Part shown: positions 28,116-36,969 of the stretch, in pieces
How the letters are laid out: each line of letters starts with the position of its first letter
Position numbering within the stretch: the stretch's first letter is position 1
NCBI RefSeq assembly: GCF_005298075.1
Contig: NZ_SZZH01000001.1
Location: forward strand, 930,001 to 994,000
Direction of reading: 5' to 3'
Length of the DNA: 64,000 nucleotides
Origin: Nakamurella flava
GTDB taxonomy: Bacteria > Actinomycetota > Actinomycetes > Mycobacteriales > Nakamurellaceae
Translations under genes and position numbers: made by a program
The notes under the pieces: model-generated
What the model was told of the DNA's origin: nothing
Databases searched by the model: none
What the model saw: the letters and a program-made list of their open reading frames with translations, nothing else

Positions 28116-30230
28116 CTACCCCCTCGGCACCAGACCGGTGTACTCGGCGGCGAACGCCAACTGATCGGCGTGCTCCTCGGCCAGCGCCGACACCGGCTTA
28201 CCGGCGCCGTGCCCGGCCCGGGTGTCGATGCGCAGCAGTACCGGACCCGGTCCGGCCTGGCAGCGCTGCAGCTCGGCGCCGAACTTCAGGGAGTGCGCCG
28301 GCACCACCCGGTCGTCGTGATCACCCGTGCAGATGAGGGTCGCCGGGTACCGGGTGCCCTCGCGGAGCCGGTGCAGCGGGGAGTAGGCGTGCAGGACGGC
28401 GAAATCGTCCGGGTCGTCCGGTGAGCCGTACTCGCTCATCCAGGCCCACCCGATGGTGAACAGGTGGAACCGGAGCATGTCCAGGACACCGACGGTCGGC
28501 AGGGCCACGGCGAACAGCTCCGGGCGTTGGGTCATCGCCGCCCCGACCAGCAGTCCGCCGTTGGACCGGCCGTGCACGGCGAGCTGCTCCGGCGTGGTGG
28601 TGCCGTCGGCGATGAGCGCCTCGGCGCAGGCGTACAGGTCGTCGAACACCCGCTGCTTGTGGTGGAGCATGCCGGCGGTGTGCCAGTCCGCGCCGAACTC
28701 GCCGCCGCCCCGCAGGTTCGCGACGGCCAGGGTGCCGCCGGCCGCCACCCAGGCGCCGAAGAGGGCCGAAAAGCCCGGCAGGATGGGCACGTCGAACCCG
28801 CCGTAGCCGTAGAGCAGGGTCGGTGACGGGCCGGCCGGCAGGTCGGCCCGGCGGATCACCGTCATGGGGACGGCAGTGCCGTCGGCCGACCGTCCCGACC
28901 GTCGCTGGACCACCGTCTCCGGCAGGTCCGGTCGATCGCCGGGCGGGGCCAGCAACTCCGGCTGGTAGCCAGTCGTGGCGTCCAACCGGTACTGACGGGA
29001 GAACGCCGTGAACGAGCCCAGCCCGACGAAGATCTCCGGGCTGTTCGCGCGGGTGTTGACGGCCAGCACGGCGACCGGTGCGGGCAGGTCGGGCCAGGTC
29101 AGAGACGCGCCGTCCCGGTCGACGAGCTCGATGCGGTGGGCGGCGTCGCTGGACCAGGTCAGGACGAAGGCCTCGGCGGTCGGTGAGGCGTCGACCAGGA
29201 CGTCCTGCTCGTGCTGGTCCACCAGCCCGGTCCAGGGGGCGTCGGGGTCGGCGAGGTCGACGCGGACCAGCCGGCCGCGGGGGGCGTCCCGTTCGGTGCG
29301 CAGGAACAACTGGTCGCCGTCGCTGCCGACGACGGTGTGCGCGTCGGCCAGCTCCCCGACCACCACGACCGGGGACGGGTCGATGGCCACGGGCGTGCCG
29401 TCGGGTGGGGTGGTCAGGCGGTGGGCGGAGATCGTCGTCCGGGAGTCGGTGCCCGGGCTGGTGGTCAGCACGAGCCAGCGACCGTCCGGCGCCACCCAGG
29501 GGCCGGCCATCCATTCCGGGTGCTCGGGATCGGACCACACCAGCGTGTCGGCGTCCTGGTCGTCCCCGAGCCGGTGGTGCACGAGTTCACCGGCGGGCAT
29601 CGCCTCGGTCAGCGCCGCCGACCCCACGGCACCGTCGTTCGCGGCGGTGGCGGGCGCCGGGTACCGCCAGTACAGGAACCCCGAGGAGTCCGGGAGCCAG
29701 GTCGGGGCCACCCATTTCGCCCACGTCAGCCGGTCGGGCCGGTCCAGCCCGGTCGCGATGTCGCGGACGGCGATCGACTGCCAGTCCGAACCACCCTCGG
29801 ACAGCGCGTAGGCCAGCAGGGCGCCGTCCGGGCTGACCCGGGCCGCGGTCAACGCCACGGTGCCGTCGGTGGAGAGCGTGTTCGGGTCGAGCAGCAGCCG
29901 CGGGGCGGTCAGCAGATCGTCCAGCGAGTCGGCGGTGAACAGCTGGTCCTGGTCGAGGTCCCCGGGGTTGGCGACGACGAAGTACCGGCCACCCCGTTCC
30001 CACGGCACCCCCCGCCGCGGCGCGGTCAGCAGCGTGGTCGTCAGCTGCCGGAACGCCGGCCCGGCGGCCAACCCGGCCAGGTGCGGGCGGCTCACGGCGT
30101 TCTGGGCCTGCACGAACGCCTGCGTGCGCGGGTCGTCCGGGTCCTCGAGATAGCGGTAGGGGTCGGCGATCTCGACGCCGTGCAGGACGTCGACGATCCG
30201 GTCGCGGTCGGCGGGTGCGTGCTCGGTCAC
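28116..30230 (-). CDS. Prolyl oligopeptidase family serine peptidase (S9A)
   Basis: A cytosolic 704-aa peptidase cleaving after Pro in short peptides. N-terminal IADPYRYLEDPDDPRTQAFVQAQN is the family signature, a seven-bladed propeller follows, and the C-terminal alpha/beta-hydrolase domain carries Ser556 (GRSNGG), Asp640 (DHDDRV) and His674 (AGHGAG). The length is standard for S9A. GTG at 30230 with TGTGAT 6 nt upstream. It lies in a same-strand run with an Lrp regulator and an Xaa-Pro peptidase, suggesting a proline-peptide utilisation group. Confidence 0.95.
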   Translation of the reverse strand: MTEHAPADRDRIVDVLHGVEIADPYRYLEDPDDPRTQAFVQAQNAVSRPHLAGLAAGPAFRQLTTTLLTAPRRGVPWERGGRYFVVANPGDLDQDQLFTADSLDDLLTAPRLLLDPNTLSTDGTVALTAARVSPDGALLAYALSEGGSDWQSIAVRDIATGLDRPDRLTWAKWVAPTWLPDSSGFLYWRYPAPATAANDGAVGSAALTEAMPAGELVHHRLGDDQDADTLVWSDPEHPEWMAGPWVAPDGRWLVLTTSPGTDSRTTISAHRLTTPPDGTPVAIDPSPVVVVGELADAHTVVGSDGDQLFLRTERDAPRGRLVRVDLADPDAPWTGLVDQHEQDVLVDASPTAEAFVLTWSSDAAHRIELVDRDGASLTWPDLPAPVAVLAVNTRANSPEIFVGLGSFTAFSRQYRLDATTGYQPELLAPPGDRPDLPETVVQRRSGRSADGTAVPMTVIRRADLPAGPSPTLLYGYGGFDVPILPGFSALFGAWVAAGGTLAVANLRGGGEFGADWHTAGMLHHKQRVFDDLYACAEALIADGTTTPEQLAVHGRSNGGLLVGAAMTQRPELFAVALPTVGVLDMLRFHLFTIGWAWMSEYGSPDDPDDFAVLHAYSPLHRLREGTRYPATLICTGDHDDRVVPAHSLKFGAELQRCQAGPGPVLLRIDTRAGHGAGKPVSALAEEHADQLAFAAEYTGLVPRG

Positions 30231-30253
30231 CCGCCGATCACATCACGCCGACC

Positions 30254-30718
30254 TCAGCTGCCGGTCGTCCCCGGTGGGCACGGCACGGCGCGCTGCTCGT
30301 ACGGGGTGGACAGCACCACCGTCGTCCGGGTCGACACCCCGGCCGTGGTGCGGATGGTGGCCAGCAGGGCCTCCAACTCGGTCGGCGAGCCGACCCGCAC
30401 CTTGACGATGTAGGACTCGACCCCGGCCACCGAGTAGCACGACTCGATCTCGGGCAGGACGGCCAGCAGCTGCGGGTAGTCGTCCGGGGCCGCCGGGTCG
30501 ATGGGGGTCAACGACACGAACGCCGTCAAGGGCCGCCCCAGCTGTTCGTGGTCCAGGACGGCGGTGTACCGCTGGATGACGCCCCGCTTCTCCAGCCGAC
30601 GCACCCGCTGGTGCACCGCCGACACCGACAGTCCCACCTTCTCGGCGAGATCGGTGAAGCTGCACCGGCCGTCCGCGGCCAGGACCTCGGCGATCCGGGC
30701 GTCGAGCTCCTCCAACAT
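30254..30718 (-). CDS. Lrp/AsnC family transcriptional regulator
   Basis: A 154-aa feast/famine regulator: an N-terminal winged helix (LDARIAEVLAADGRCSFTDLAEKVGLSVSAVHQRVRRLEKRGVI) followed by the RAM ligand-binding domain with the ESCYSVAGVESYIVKVRV strand, where amino acids usually bind. The start at 30718 is chosen because GAGGA sits 6 nt upstream. Flanked by two peptidases on the same strand, so it may sense proline or another amino acid and control them; this is inference from position. Confidence 0.93.
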   Translation of the reverse strand: MLEELDARIAEVLAADGRCSFTDLAEKVGLSVSAVHQRVRRLEKRGVIQRYTAVLDHEQLGRPLTAFVSLTPIDPAAPDDYPQLLAVLPEIESCYSVAGVESYIVKVRVGSPTELEALLATIRTTAGVSTRTTVVLSTPYEQRAVPCPPGTTGS

Positions 30719-30746
30719 GTGCTGTCCTCTCACGGCTGACGCAGGC

Positions 30747-31928
30747 CTAGGCGGGGAGTTCGACGAGCTCGGTCGGTGCGTTGTTCATCAGCACCGGACC
30801 GTCGGCGCCGACCACGACGATGTCCTCGATGCGGACCCCGAACCGGCCGGGCAGGTAGATGCCCGGTTCGACGGAGAAGGCCATGCCCGGCTCCAGCGGC
30901 CGGACGTTGCCGGCGACCATGTACGGGTGCTCGTGCACCTCCAGGCCGATGCCGTGGCCGGTGCGGGTGATGAAGTACTCGCCGTACCCGGCCTCGGTGA
31001 TGACCGCGCGGGAGGCGGCGTCGATCGACTCCGCCGTCGCCCCCGGCCGCACCGCCGCGACCCCGGCGGCCTGCGCGGCGCGGACGATCTCGTAGACGGC
31101 CACCGCCTCCGGGTCGGCGTCGGCCCGCGACCCCACCAGATAGGTGCGGGTGCAGTCGGAGAAGTAGCCGGTCGGCAACGGGCCGCCGATGTCGACGACG
31201 ACCAGGTCACCGGCCTGCACGACCCGGTCCGAGGCCTCGTGGTGGGGGCTGGCGCCGTTGGGACCGGAACCGACGATGACGAAGTCGGGCCGGGCGTGGC
31301 CCTCGGCGACGATTGCGGCGGCGATGTCCGCGGCGATCTCGTTCTCGGTGCGCCCCGGCCGGAGCCACTCACCGACCCGGCGCTGCACCCGGTCGATGGC
31401 GGCGCCGGCGGCGGCCAGTTGGTCGACCTCGTCGGGGCCCTTGCGCATCCGCAGCTCGCCGATCGCCTCCCCCGCCAGTACCAGTTCGGCGCCGGGGACC
31501 GCGTCGCGGACGTTCACCGCGTGCACCGCCGGCATGTGGTCGTCGACGGCGATGACCCGGGTGCCGTCCCGGAACAGCTCGACCAGGGTGCGATAGGGGT
31601 CGGCCCCGTCCGTCCACGTGCCGATGGGCACGCCCATCGCCTCGATCGGGGAGCCGGTCCACCCCGGGCGTTCCAGGGTGGGAACCAGCAGCGCGGGTTC
31701 ACCGTCGGCCGGGACGACCAGGCAGGTCAGCCGCTCGTGCGAGCCGACCGAGTGGCCGGCGAAGTAGTGCAGATCGGCCCCGGGGGCCACGAGGACGACG
31801 TCGGCGCCGATGACCCGGGCCTGCCCGGCCAGCCGGGCGAGCCGATCCGCCAGCGTCGCCGGTCCGGGCTCGCGGCTCGCGCTGACGTCCTGCTCGGCGA
31901 CGGCACCGGTCTGCTGATCGGAAAGCAT
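30747..31928 (-). CDS. Xaa-Pro peptidase (M24 family)
   Basis: A 393-aa creatinase/prolidase-fold metallopeptidase that removes N-terminal residues before Pro or cleaves Xaa-Pro dipeptides. A creatinase-like N-domain precedes the pita-bread domain, whose five metal ligands are all visible: Asp in VVVDIGG, Asp in SDCTRTY, His in RTGHGIGLEVHEHP, Glu in SVEPGIY and Glu in RIEDIVVV. ATG at 31928 has TAGGCT exactly 6 nt upstream and no Shine-Dalgarno site. It precedes the Lrp and S9A genes, with 28 bp to Lrp. Confidence 0.94.
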   Translation of the reverse strand: MLSDQQTGAVAEQDVSASREPGPATLADRLARLAGQARVIGADVVLVAPGADLHYFAGHSVGSHERLTCLVVPADGEPALLVPTLERPGWTGSPIEAMGVPIGTWTDGADPYRTLVELFRDGTRVIAVDDHMPAVHAVNVRDAVPGAELVLAGEAIGELRMRKGPDEVDQLAAAGAAIDRVQRRVGEWLRPGRTENEIAADIAAAIVAEGHARPDFVIVGSGPNGASPHHEASDRVVQAGDLVVVDIGGPLPTGYFSDCTRTYLVGSRADADPEAVAVYEIVRAAQAAGVAAVRPGATAESIDAASRAVITEAGYGEYFITRTGHGIGLEVHEHPYMVAGNVRPLEPGMAFSVEPGIYLPGRFGVRIEDIVVVGADGPVLMNNAPTELVELPA

Positions 31929-31934
31929 GTCGGG

Positions 31935-31940
31935 AGCCTA
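31935..31940 (-). promoter_or_regulatory. -10 element TAGGCT for a leaderless peptidase transcript
   Basis: TAGGCT on the minus strand, separated by CCCGAC (6 nt) from the ATG at 31928. The same hexamer is the -10 of the promoter at 10761. Confidence 0.6.
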
Positions 31941-32059
31941 GACGGCGGCCGGGCGGTCCCGCCGCTCGGATCCTGCGGTCGGACGGCCGCCGGACAACAG
32001 CACGTGTCGTGATCAACCGTGTCCAGCCGCAGGCTCTCCGGCCTGGCCGCTCCGGACGG

Positions 32060-33292
32060 TCAGATCGAACCGCCAAAGGCCAGCGACCAGAACTCACCGA
32101 ACACCGGCGGCGGCTGTGGCGAGGACCACAGGAGGTTGGTGGCCAGCACGCCGATGCGCCCGGTGGTCGGGTCGACCCACCACGAGGCCCCCATCCCGCC
32201 GTCCCAGCCGAAGCTGCCGGCCGATCGACCGTCCGGCGTCGCACTGTGCCGGACCCCCATCCCCAGCCCCCAGCCGGCGCCGTCCTGGTCGATGGGACCG
32301 ATCCGGCTGCGGGTCGCCGCGGCGACCACGCCGGTGGAGAGCACCCGTCGCCCGTCCGGGGTGACCCCGCCGGCCAGCAGGGTCCGGGCCAGGGCGGCCA
32401 GGTCGTCCACCGGGCCGACCAGTCCGTCACCGGCGTCCGGGAACGCGGGCGGCCGCGACCACTGCCCGTCGGCCGGGTCGTAGCAGGCCAGGGCCGGTGT
32501 CCGGGGGTCGGGGCCGGCAGCCGGAGCCCAGTGCGGGCCGAGCCGGTCGGCGTCGGCCCAGAACGCGGTCCCCGTCATCCCGACCGGGCCCAGGACACGC
32601 CGCTGCAGCAGCTCCGGCAGCGGAGCGCCGCCGGCCCGGGCGAGCAGCACCCCCAGGACGCTGGCCCCCGTGTGATACCGCCACTGCTCCCCCGGCTGGC
32701 GGGCCAGCGGGAAACGGCCGAGCCGCCGCAGCCACTCGTCCGGTTCGGGGTTGACCTGCGGGGCGGGGGGTCCGGCGGCCAGCCCGGCCCCGGCCATCGC
32801 GACCAGGAGCGGATCGGGCCAGGGACCGGTGAAGTCCATCCCCCAGCCGAGCCGGAACTCCAGCACGTCGCGGACCAGGATGGGCCGCCGGGCCGGCACG
32901 GTACCCGCGGTGGCCACGTCGGTGTCCGGGGTCAGGGGCTCGCTGAGCACCCGCCGGTCGGCCAACTCCGGCAGCCACCGGTCGACCGGGGCGTCGAGCG
33001 TCAGGGTGCCTTCGTCCAGCAGGGCCAACGCGAGCGCAGCGACCACCGGCTTGGTCACCGACGACCACCGGAACGGCGTGTGGACGCTGATCGACGCGTC
33101 CCGCCGATCGGTGCCCTGCCGGCCGACGGCCCCCCGGCTCAGCGGACCGTCGACCCCGCCCACCCACCACGCCGACCCGGGGGCGACCCCGCGGGCCGCC
33201 GCGCCAGGTGCGTCCGGGTCGAGCAGGGCACCCAGCCGGTGGTCCCAGTCGGCGCTCGTCAGGGGCGGGTGGTCGGGGCGGACAGCGGACAC
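32060..33292 (-). CDS. Serine hydrolase of the beta-lactamase/transpeptidase-like fold
   Basis: A 410-aa class C beta-lactamase-like esterase or peptidase. The nucleophile motif SxxK is RWSSVTKPVVA, with Ser at about residue 78 and Lys three after it. The usual YxN appears as YHT in EQWRYHTGASVLG, so the third motif residue is altered, and the KTG-like strand is SFGWDGGMGASW. No signal peptide is present, so a cytosolic esterase role is more likely than beta-lactam hydrolysis. GTG at 33292 follows GGAGG at 5 nt. Downstream of a 14-bp tandem repeat and of the transglutaminase gene. Confidence 0.88.
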   Translation of the reverse strand: MSAVRPDHPPLTSADWDHRLGALLDPDAPGAAARGVAPGSAWWVGGVDGPLSRGAVGRQGTDRRDASISVHTPFRWSSVTKPVVAALALALLDEGTLTLDAPVDRWLPELADRRVLSEPLTPDTDVATAGTVPARRPILVRDVLEFRLGWGMDFTGPWPDPLLVAMAGAGLAAGPPAPQVNPEPDEWLRRLGRFPLARQPGEQWRYHTGASVLGVLLARAGGAPLPELLQRRVLGPVGMTGTAFWADADRLGPHWAPAAGPDPRTPALACYDPADGQWSRPPAFPDAGDGLVGPVDDLAALARTLLAGGVTPDGRRVLSTGVVAAATRSRIGPIDQDGAGWGLGMGVRHSATPDGRSAGSFGWDGGMGASWWVDPTTGRIGVLATNLLWSSPQPPPVFGEFWSLAFGGSI

Positions 33293-33350
33293 GGGAACCT
33301 CCGGGCGATGCGTCGACGGGCTGGTCAGGGGGATGGACCGGCCCGGGCCC

Positions 33351-33398
33351 GTCGACTCATCGGTGTCGACTCATCGATGTCGACTCATCGGTGTCGAC
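33351..33398. repeat. Tandem 14-bp repeat, 3.4 copies
   Basis: GTCGACTCATCGGT at 33351-33364, GTCGACTCATCGAT at 33365-33378, GTCGACTCATCGGT at 33379-33392, then GTCGAC. One base differs in copy 2. Located in the 117-bp gap between the transglutaminase stop and the serine-hydrolase start, with the last copy 12 bp from the transglutaminase stop. Possible slippage-prone minisatellite or clustered binding site. Confidence 0.9.
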
Positions 33399-33409
33399 CG
33401 TGGGCTCGC

Positions 33410-34228
33410 TCAGCCCAGGGTGACCAGCTTCCGCGGGTCGTCGTTCGGCAGGTCACCCTCGACGACGGCGGTGACGGTGGACTGCCCGAAGACGATGCCA
33501 CCACCGAGGGCGTCGGTGAAAGCGGTGTCCGCGGCGTCCCGACCGGTGGCGATGCGCAGCAGGGTCGAGCGCGGGGCCAGCAGGGTCCCGTCGACCACGT
33601 GCCAACCGCCGTCGACGTAGGCCTCGGCGACCGCGTGGAAGTCCATCGGCGACAGGCCGGGCGCGTAGACCGCGACCAGGCGGGCCGGCACGCTGCGGGC
33701 CCGCAGCAGGGCGATGACCAGGTGCGCGTAGTCGCGGCAGACGCCCTGCCCGAGCAGATAGGTGTCGACGGCGCCGTCGATCGGGTCGCTGCTGCCCGAC
33801 ACGTAGGACAGGTGGCCGCCGACCCAGGCAGCGACGGCGCCGAGCAGTTCGGCCGGGTCCTCGATCGACCCGAACTCGCGCTGGGCGACGGCGGCCAGGG
33901 TGTCGGACTCGGCGTAACGGCTGGGACGGGCGTACTCGATCAGCTCGTGGTCCAGGACCTCCGGGGCCTCGGCGCGGCCCTGCACGGTGGCGCTGTAGGA
34001 CAGGGCCAGGGCGCCGACCGGCGGCTGCTCCAGGACATGGAAGCGGGTTCCGGTGCGGCCGACGATCTCGGTGGGGGTGACCGGGGCGTCGTCGACGGTG
34101 ATGGTGAGGGTCTCGTCGACGGACAGGCCGGGGGCGTGGGCGACGGCGACCTGGAAGACGATGCGGCCGGGCTGCTGGACATCCAGGGTGATGTCGGCGG
34201 TGACGGTGCGGGTGGGGGTTGCGCTCAT
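33410..34228 (-). CDS. Transglutaminase-like cysteine protease family protein
   Basis: A 272-aa protein with an N-terminal beta-rich domain (residues 1-85) and a transglutaminase-like domain. Catalytic Cys is in GQGVCRDYAHLVIALLRA at about 168, His in SPMDFHAVAEAYVDGGWHVVDGT at about 203, and Asp in the same stretch (VVDGT). Such bacterial proteins are usually uncharacterised peptidases or acyl-transfer enzymes. The start at 34228 (MSATPTRTV) begins the beta domain; upstream codons look non-coding. Divergent from the exonuclease gene. Confidence 0.92.
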   Translation of the reverse strand: MSATPTRTVTADITLDVQQPGRIVFQVAVAHAPGLSVDETLTITVDDAPVTPTEIVGRTGTRFHVLEQPPVGALALSYSATVQGRAEAPEVLDHELIEYARPSRYAESDTLAAVAQREFGSIEDPAELLGAVAAWVGGHLSYVSGSSDPIDGAVDTYLLGQGVCRDYAHLVIALLRARSVPARLVAVYAPGLSPMDFHAVAEAYVDGGWHVVDGTLLAPRSTLLRIATGRDAADTAFTDALGGGIVFGQSTVTAVVEGDLPNDDPRKLVTLG

Positions 34229-34328
34229 GATCGACAATTCTCGCAGCGCCGGACGGACAAAACGGACGAGCACCGGGATCCGCGACGAACCGGCCGGCGA
34301 GAACAATCACGTTTGACCGGGCGGCGGG

Positions 34329-34334
34329 TAGCGT
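34329..34334 (+). promoter_or_regulatory. -10 element TAGCGT for a leaderless exonuclease transcript
   Basis: TAGCGT, then 7 nt (CCGGCCC), then the ATG at 34342. No Shine-Dalgarno site. Identical box and spacing to those at 8068 and 54688. Confidence 0.6.
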
Positions 34335-34341
34335 CCGGCCC

Positions 34342-35322
34342 ATGCTGCAGCTGTTCGACCTGGCCGGCATCTACTTCCGGGCGTTCTACGCCGTCCCGTC
34401 GTCGGTGAAAGCCCCCGACGGACGGCCGGTCAACGCGATCCGCGGCACCCTCGACATCCTCGCCCGGGTCATCGGCGACGCCCGTCCCACCCGCGCGGTC
34501 GCCTGCCTGGACCTGGACTGGCGGCCCGCCTGGCGGGTCGAGCTCATCCCCACCTACAAGACCCACCGGGTGCTCGACCCGGCCGAGCTGTCCCCCGAGG
34601 CCCTGGCCGACGCGCCCGTGGGCGCCGGGGTCGCGGTCGTCGGTCTGGATGTCGAAGACGCCCCGGACGACCTGAGTGCGCAGGTGCCGGTGCTGCTCGA
34701 GGTGCTGGCCGCGATCGGTCTGGCCACGGCCGGCGCGCCGCACCACGAGGCCGACGACGTCATCGGCGCGCTGGCCGCCCGGGAGCAGCAGGACCCGGTC
34801 GAGGTCGTCACCGGCGATCGTGACCTGTTCCAGGTCGCCACCGACGGCCCACCCCCGGTGGCCGTCCGCTACATCGGGGCCGGGATGAGCAAGGCCGCCG
34901 TCTACACGCCCGCCGACGTCGCCGCCCGCTACGGCATCCCGCCCGGCTGCTACGCCGACTTCGCCGCCCTGCGCGGCGACCCGTCCGACGGTCTGCCCGG
35001 CGTCCCCGGCGTCGGCGAGAAGACCGCCGCCACCCTGATCGGTCGCTTCGGGTCCCTCGAGGCCCTGGTCGCCGCCCTGGATTCCGACGATCCCCGGCTG
35101 ACCAGACCGCAGCGGGCCAAGCTGGCCCCGGCCCGCGCCTACCTGCAGGTCGCCGGCCAGGTCACCCGGGTCGCCGTGGACGCCCCCGTCGAACTGGACC
35201 GGGACGACCGGCTCCCCGCCGCCCCGGCCGACCCGGACCGACTCGCGGCACTGGTCGCCGAGTTCGGCATCGGCGGAGCCGTCGGTCGGCTGACCGACAT
35301 GCTGGACCGGGTGACCGGCTGA
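34342..35322 (+). CDS. 5'-3' exonuclease (Pol I N-terminal domain-like)
   Basis: A 326-aa stand-alone flap-type 5' nuclease resembling the N-terminal domain of DNA polymerase I. Metal-binding acidic residues are visible in FDLAGIYFRAFYAVP at the start, CLDLDWRPAWR, the HHEADDVIGALAA cluster and VVTGDRDLFQ. The helix-hairpin-helix segment reads GDPSDGLPGVPGVGEKTAATLIGRFGSLEALV. It probably processes flaps, RNA primers or gapped DNA. A full Pol I must exist elsewhere. ATG at 34342 with a leaderless promoter. Confidence 0.94.
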   Translation: MLQLFDLAGIYFRAFYAVPSSVKAPDGRPVNAIRGTLDILARVIGDARPTRAVACLDLDWRPAWRVELIPTYKTHRVLDPAELSPEALADAPVGAGVAVVGLDVEDAPDDLSAQVPVLLEVLAAIGLATAGAPHHEADDVIGALAAREQQDPVEVVTGDRDLFQVATDGPPPVAVRYIGAGMSKAAVYTPADVAARYGIPPGCYADFAALRGDPSDGLPGVPGVGEKTAATLIGRFGSLEALVAALDSDDPRLTRPQRAKLAPARAYLQVAGQVTRVAVDAPVELDRDDRLPAAPADPDRLAALVAEFGIGGAVGRLTDMLDRVTG

Positions 35323-35357
35323 CCCTGGCGTCGACGTTTCGCGTCGCGAGACCGCTG

Positions 35358-36710
35358 TCAGGCCAACATTTCCCGCAGCGCCGCCGCTGTGGCGTCGGCC
35401 AGCACCTGCACCTCGGGGACCACCACCGGATCGGCGCAGAAGCCGATGGTGAGGGCGTCGTGGCAGGAGATCGCCGCCACCCGCAGACCGTGCCGCTCGC
35501 CGATCTCCGCCAGCGTCGTCAGACCGGTGACCGGGTGACCCAGCACCGTCACCGGCTGGCGGGGACCGGGGATGTTGGACACGGCCAGCGCGAACCGCCG
35601 GGGGTCGGTGCGCCACCCGTCGACGAACCGACCGAGGGTCGCGTCGAACCGTTCGAGGGACCGGGTCATCGCATCCTCCCGCCGCGCGTCCTGCGCATGC
35701 TTGCGCACCGACGTCTGGCCCGCGACGATCCGCAGCCGTTCAGCCGGATCGCTCAGATGCACGGGCAGGGCGATCGTGAAAAAGGAGTCGGCGTTGCCGG
35801 CGTCGACGCAGCCCGAGCCGGGCTCGGGATGCAGGCTGACCGGCACCCGGACCGGCAGGTCGGTCGCGGCGCGACCGTGCCCGGTGAGCCAGTACCGCAG
35901 GCCCCCCGCCACCGCGGCCAGCAGCGCGTCGTTCACCGTGGCCCCGGGGATGCGGTGGGCGGCGGCCTTGAGTGTGGCCAGCGGCACCCGGACCCAGCCG
36001 ACCCCCCGGTTCGCCGACACCGGCCCGTCGAACGGTGAGGGCGCCCCACCGACCGGTACCTCCCGAGCCAGGAAGCCGACCAGCGACGCGCCGGTCGCCG
36101 CGGCCGTGCCCGCCCAGTGGCCCACCGTGTCCGTCCGGCGCGGGGGTCGCGGGCTGCCGGCCGCTTCCGGGACCGGCCGGTCGGTCCACGATGCGGTCCC
36201 CGATGCCGACTCCGGGGCGGGCGGGGGGTCGTCCCAGAACAGGTGAGCGGCCCACCGCACGGCGGTCATCCCGTCGGCCAGAGCGTGGTGCAGCCGCCAG
36301 ATCAGCGCGGTGCGGCCGCCGGACAACGGGGCCACCGCCACGTGCCACAGCGGGCGGGACCGGTCCAGTCGACGTACGAACAGCTCGGCCACCTGCGAGC
36401 GGAGCCGGTGCTCGTCCCACCCGTCCGACCCGTCCATCGGCGCGACCGCGGTCACCTGGGTGTCCACGTCCGCCCCGGGATCCGGGGTCCAGCGCGGCGC
36501 ATCGGGCCACCCGGTCAGTCGGGTGGCCAGCGACGGGGCACCCGGCAGTCGGTCCCGAATCCGTCCGGCCACCTCGGCCGCCGTCACCCGGCCGCCCAGC
36601 TCCACGATCTTGACCGTGTGCCCGACGACGGCGCCGGTCTCCAGCGCCAGGATCGACCGGTCGGCCGGGCTGAGCGGCCGCCCCGTCCCGGGCCGAGTCG
36701 GATCCGACAC
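35358..36710 (-). CDS. Wax ester synthase / acyl-CoA:diacylglycerol acyltransferase (WS/DGAT)
   Basis: A 450-aa enzyme that acylates diacylglycerol or fatty alcohols with acyl-CoA, making storage lipids. The catalytic HHxxxDG motif is LHHALADGMTAVRW at about residue 143. The opening PLSPADRSILALETGAVVGHTVKIVEL is family-typical, and NAFF-like C-terminal parts are seen as VNDALLAAVAGGLRYWL and LAVSNIPGPRQPV. GTG at 36710 is chosen since the family begins shortly before LSPAD. Divergent from the ABC-ctaA operon with 259 bp between. No other lipid genes adjoin it. Confidence 0.94.
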   Translation of the reverse strand: MSDPTRPGTGRPLSPADRSILALETGAVVGHTVKIVELGGRVTAAEVAGRIRDRLPGAPSLATRLTGWPDAPRWTPDPGADVDTQVTAVAPMDGSDGWDEHRLRSQVAELFVRRLDRSRPLWHVAVAPLSGGRTALIWRLHHALADGMTAVRWAAHLFWDDPPPAPESASGTASWTDRPVPEAAGSPRPPRRTDTVGHWAGTAAATGASLVGFLAREVPVGGAPSPFDGPVSANRGVGWVRVPLATLKAAAHRIPGATVNDALLAAVAGGLRYWLTGHGRAATDLPVRVPVSLHPEPGSGCVDAGNADSFFTIALPVHLSDPAERLRIVAGQTSVRKHAQDARREDAMTRSLERFDATLGRFVDGWRTDPRRFALAVSNIPGPRQPVTVLGHPVTGLTTLAEIGERHGLRVAAISCHDALTIGFCADPVVVPEVQVLADATAAALREMLA

Positions 36711-36955
36711 CGCACCCCCACCCGCGCCCCACCGACCGCCTGACCACGATCTGATGGACGCAGTGTGTCCGTCACGCGGTCGGTCCCCCCGGGCCGGACC
36801 GGTGACCTCACGCCAACGAGACCCCGGCGCCCGCCCGAGCCGGACTGCGCGCCCGGCTTCGTCCACCGGCCCTCCCCGGGGGATCGACCCGGACACCGGC
36901 GTCGCGGCCCGACCGTCGCCGCTCGCCGGACGACCGGGCCGCCCCACGCTCCGCC

Positions 36956-36961
36956 TATCCT
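36956..36961 (+). promoter_or_regulatory. -10 element TATCCT before the ABC-ctaA operon
   Basis: TATCCT lies 8 nt before the GTG at 36970, slightly longer than the other leaderless candidates here. No Shine-Dalgarno site precedes the GTG. Confidence 0.45.
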
Positions 36962-36969
36962 GGGCAATC

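Noticed and set aside
32060-33292. Classification as a true beta-lactamase resistance gene
   Set aside because: No signal peptide and an altered YxN motif (YHT); an esterase-like role is more probable.
33351-33398. Could the 14-bp repeats be a CRISPR array?
   Set aside because: Units are directly adjacent without spacers and no cas genes are present.
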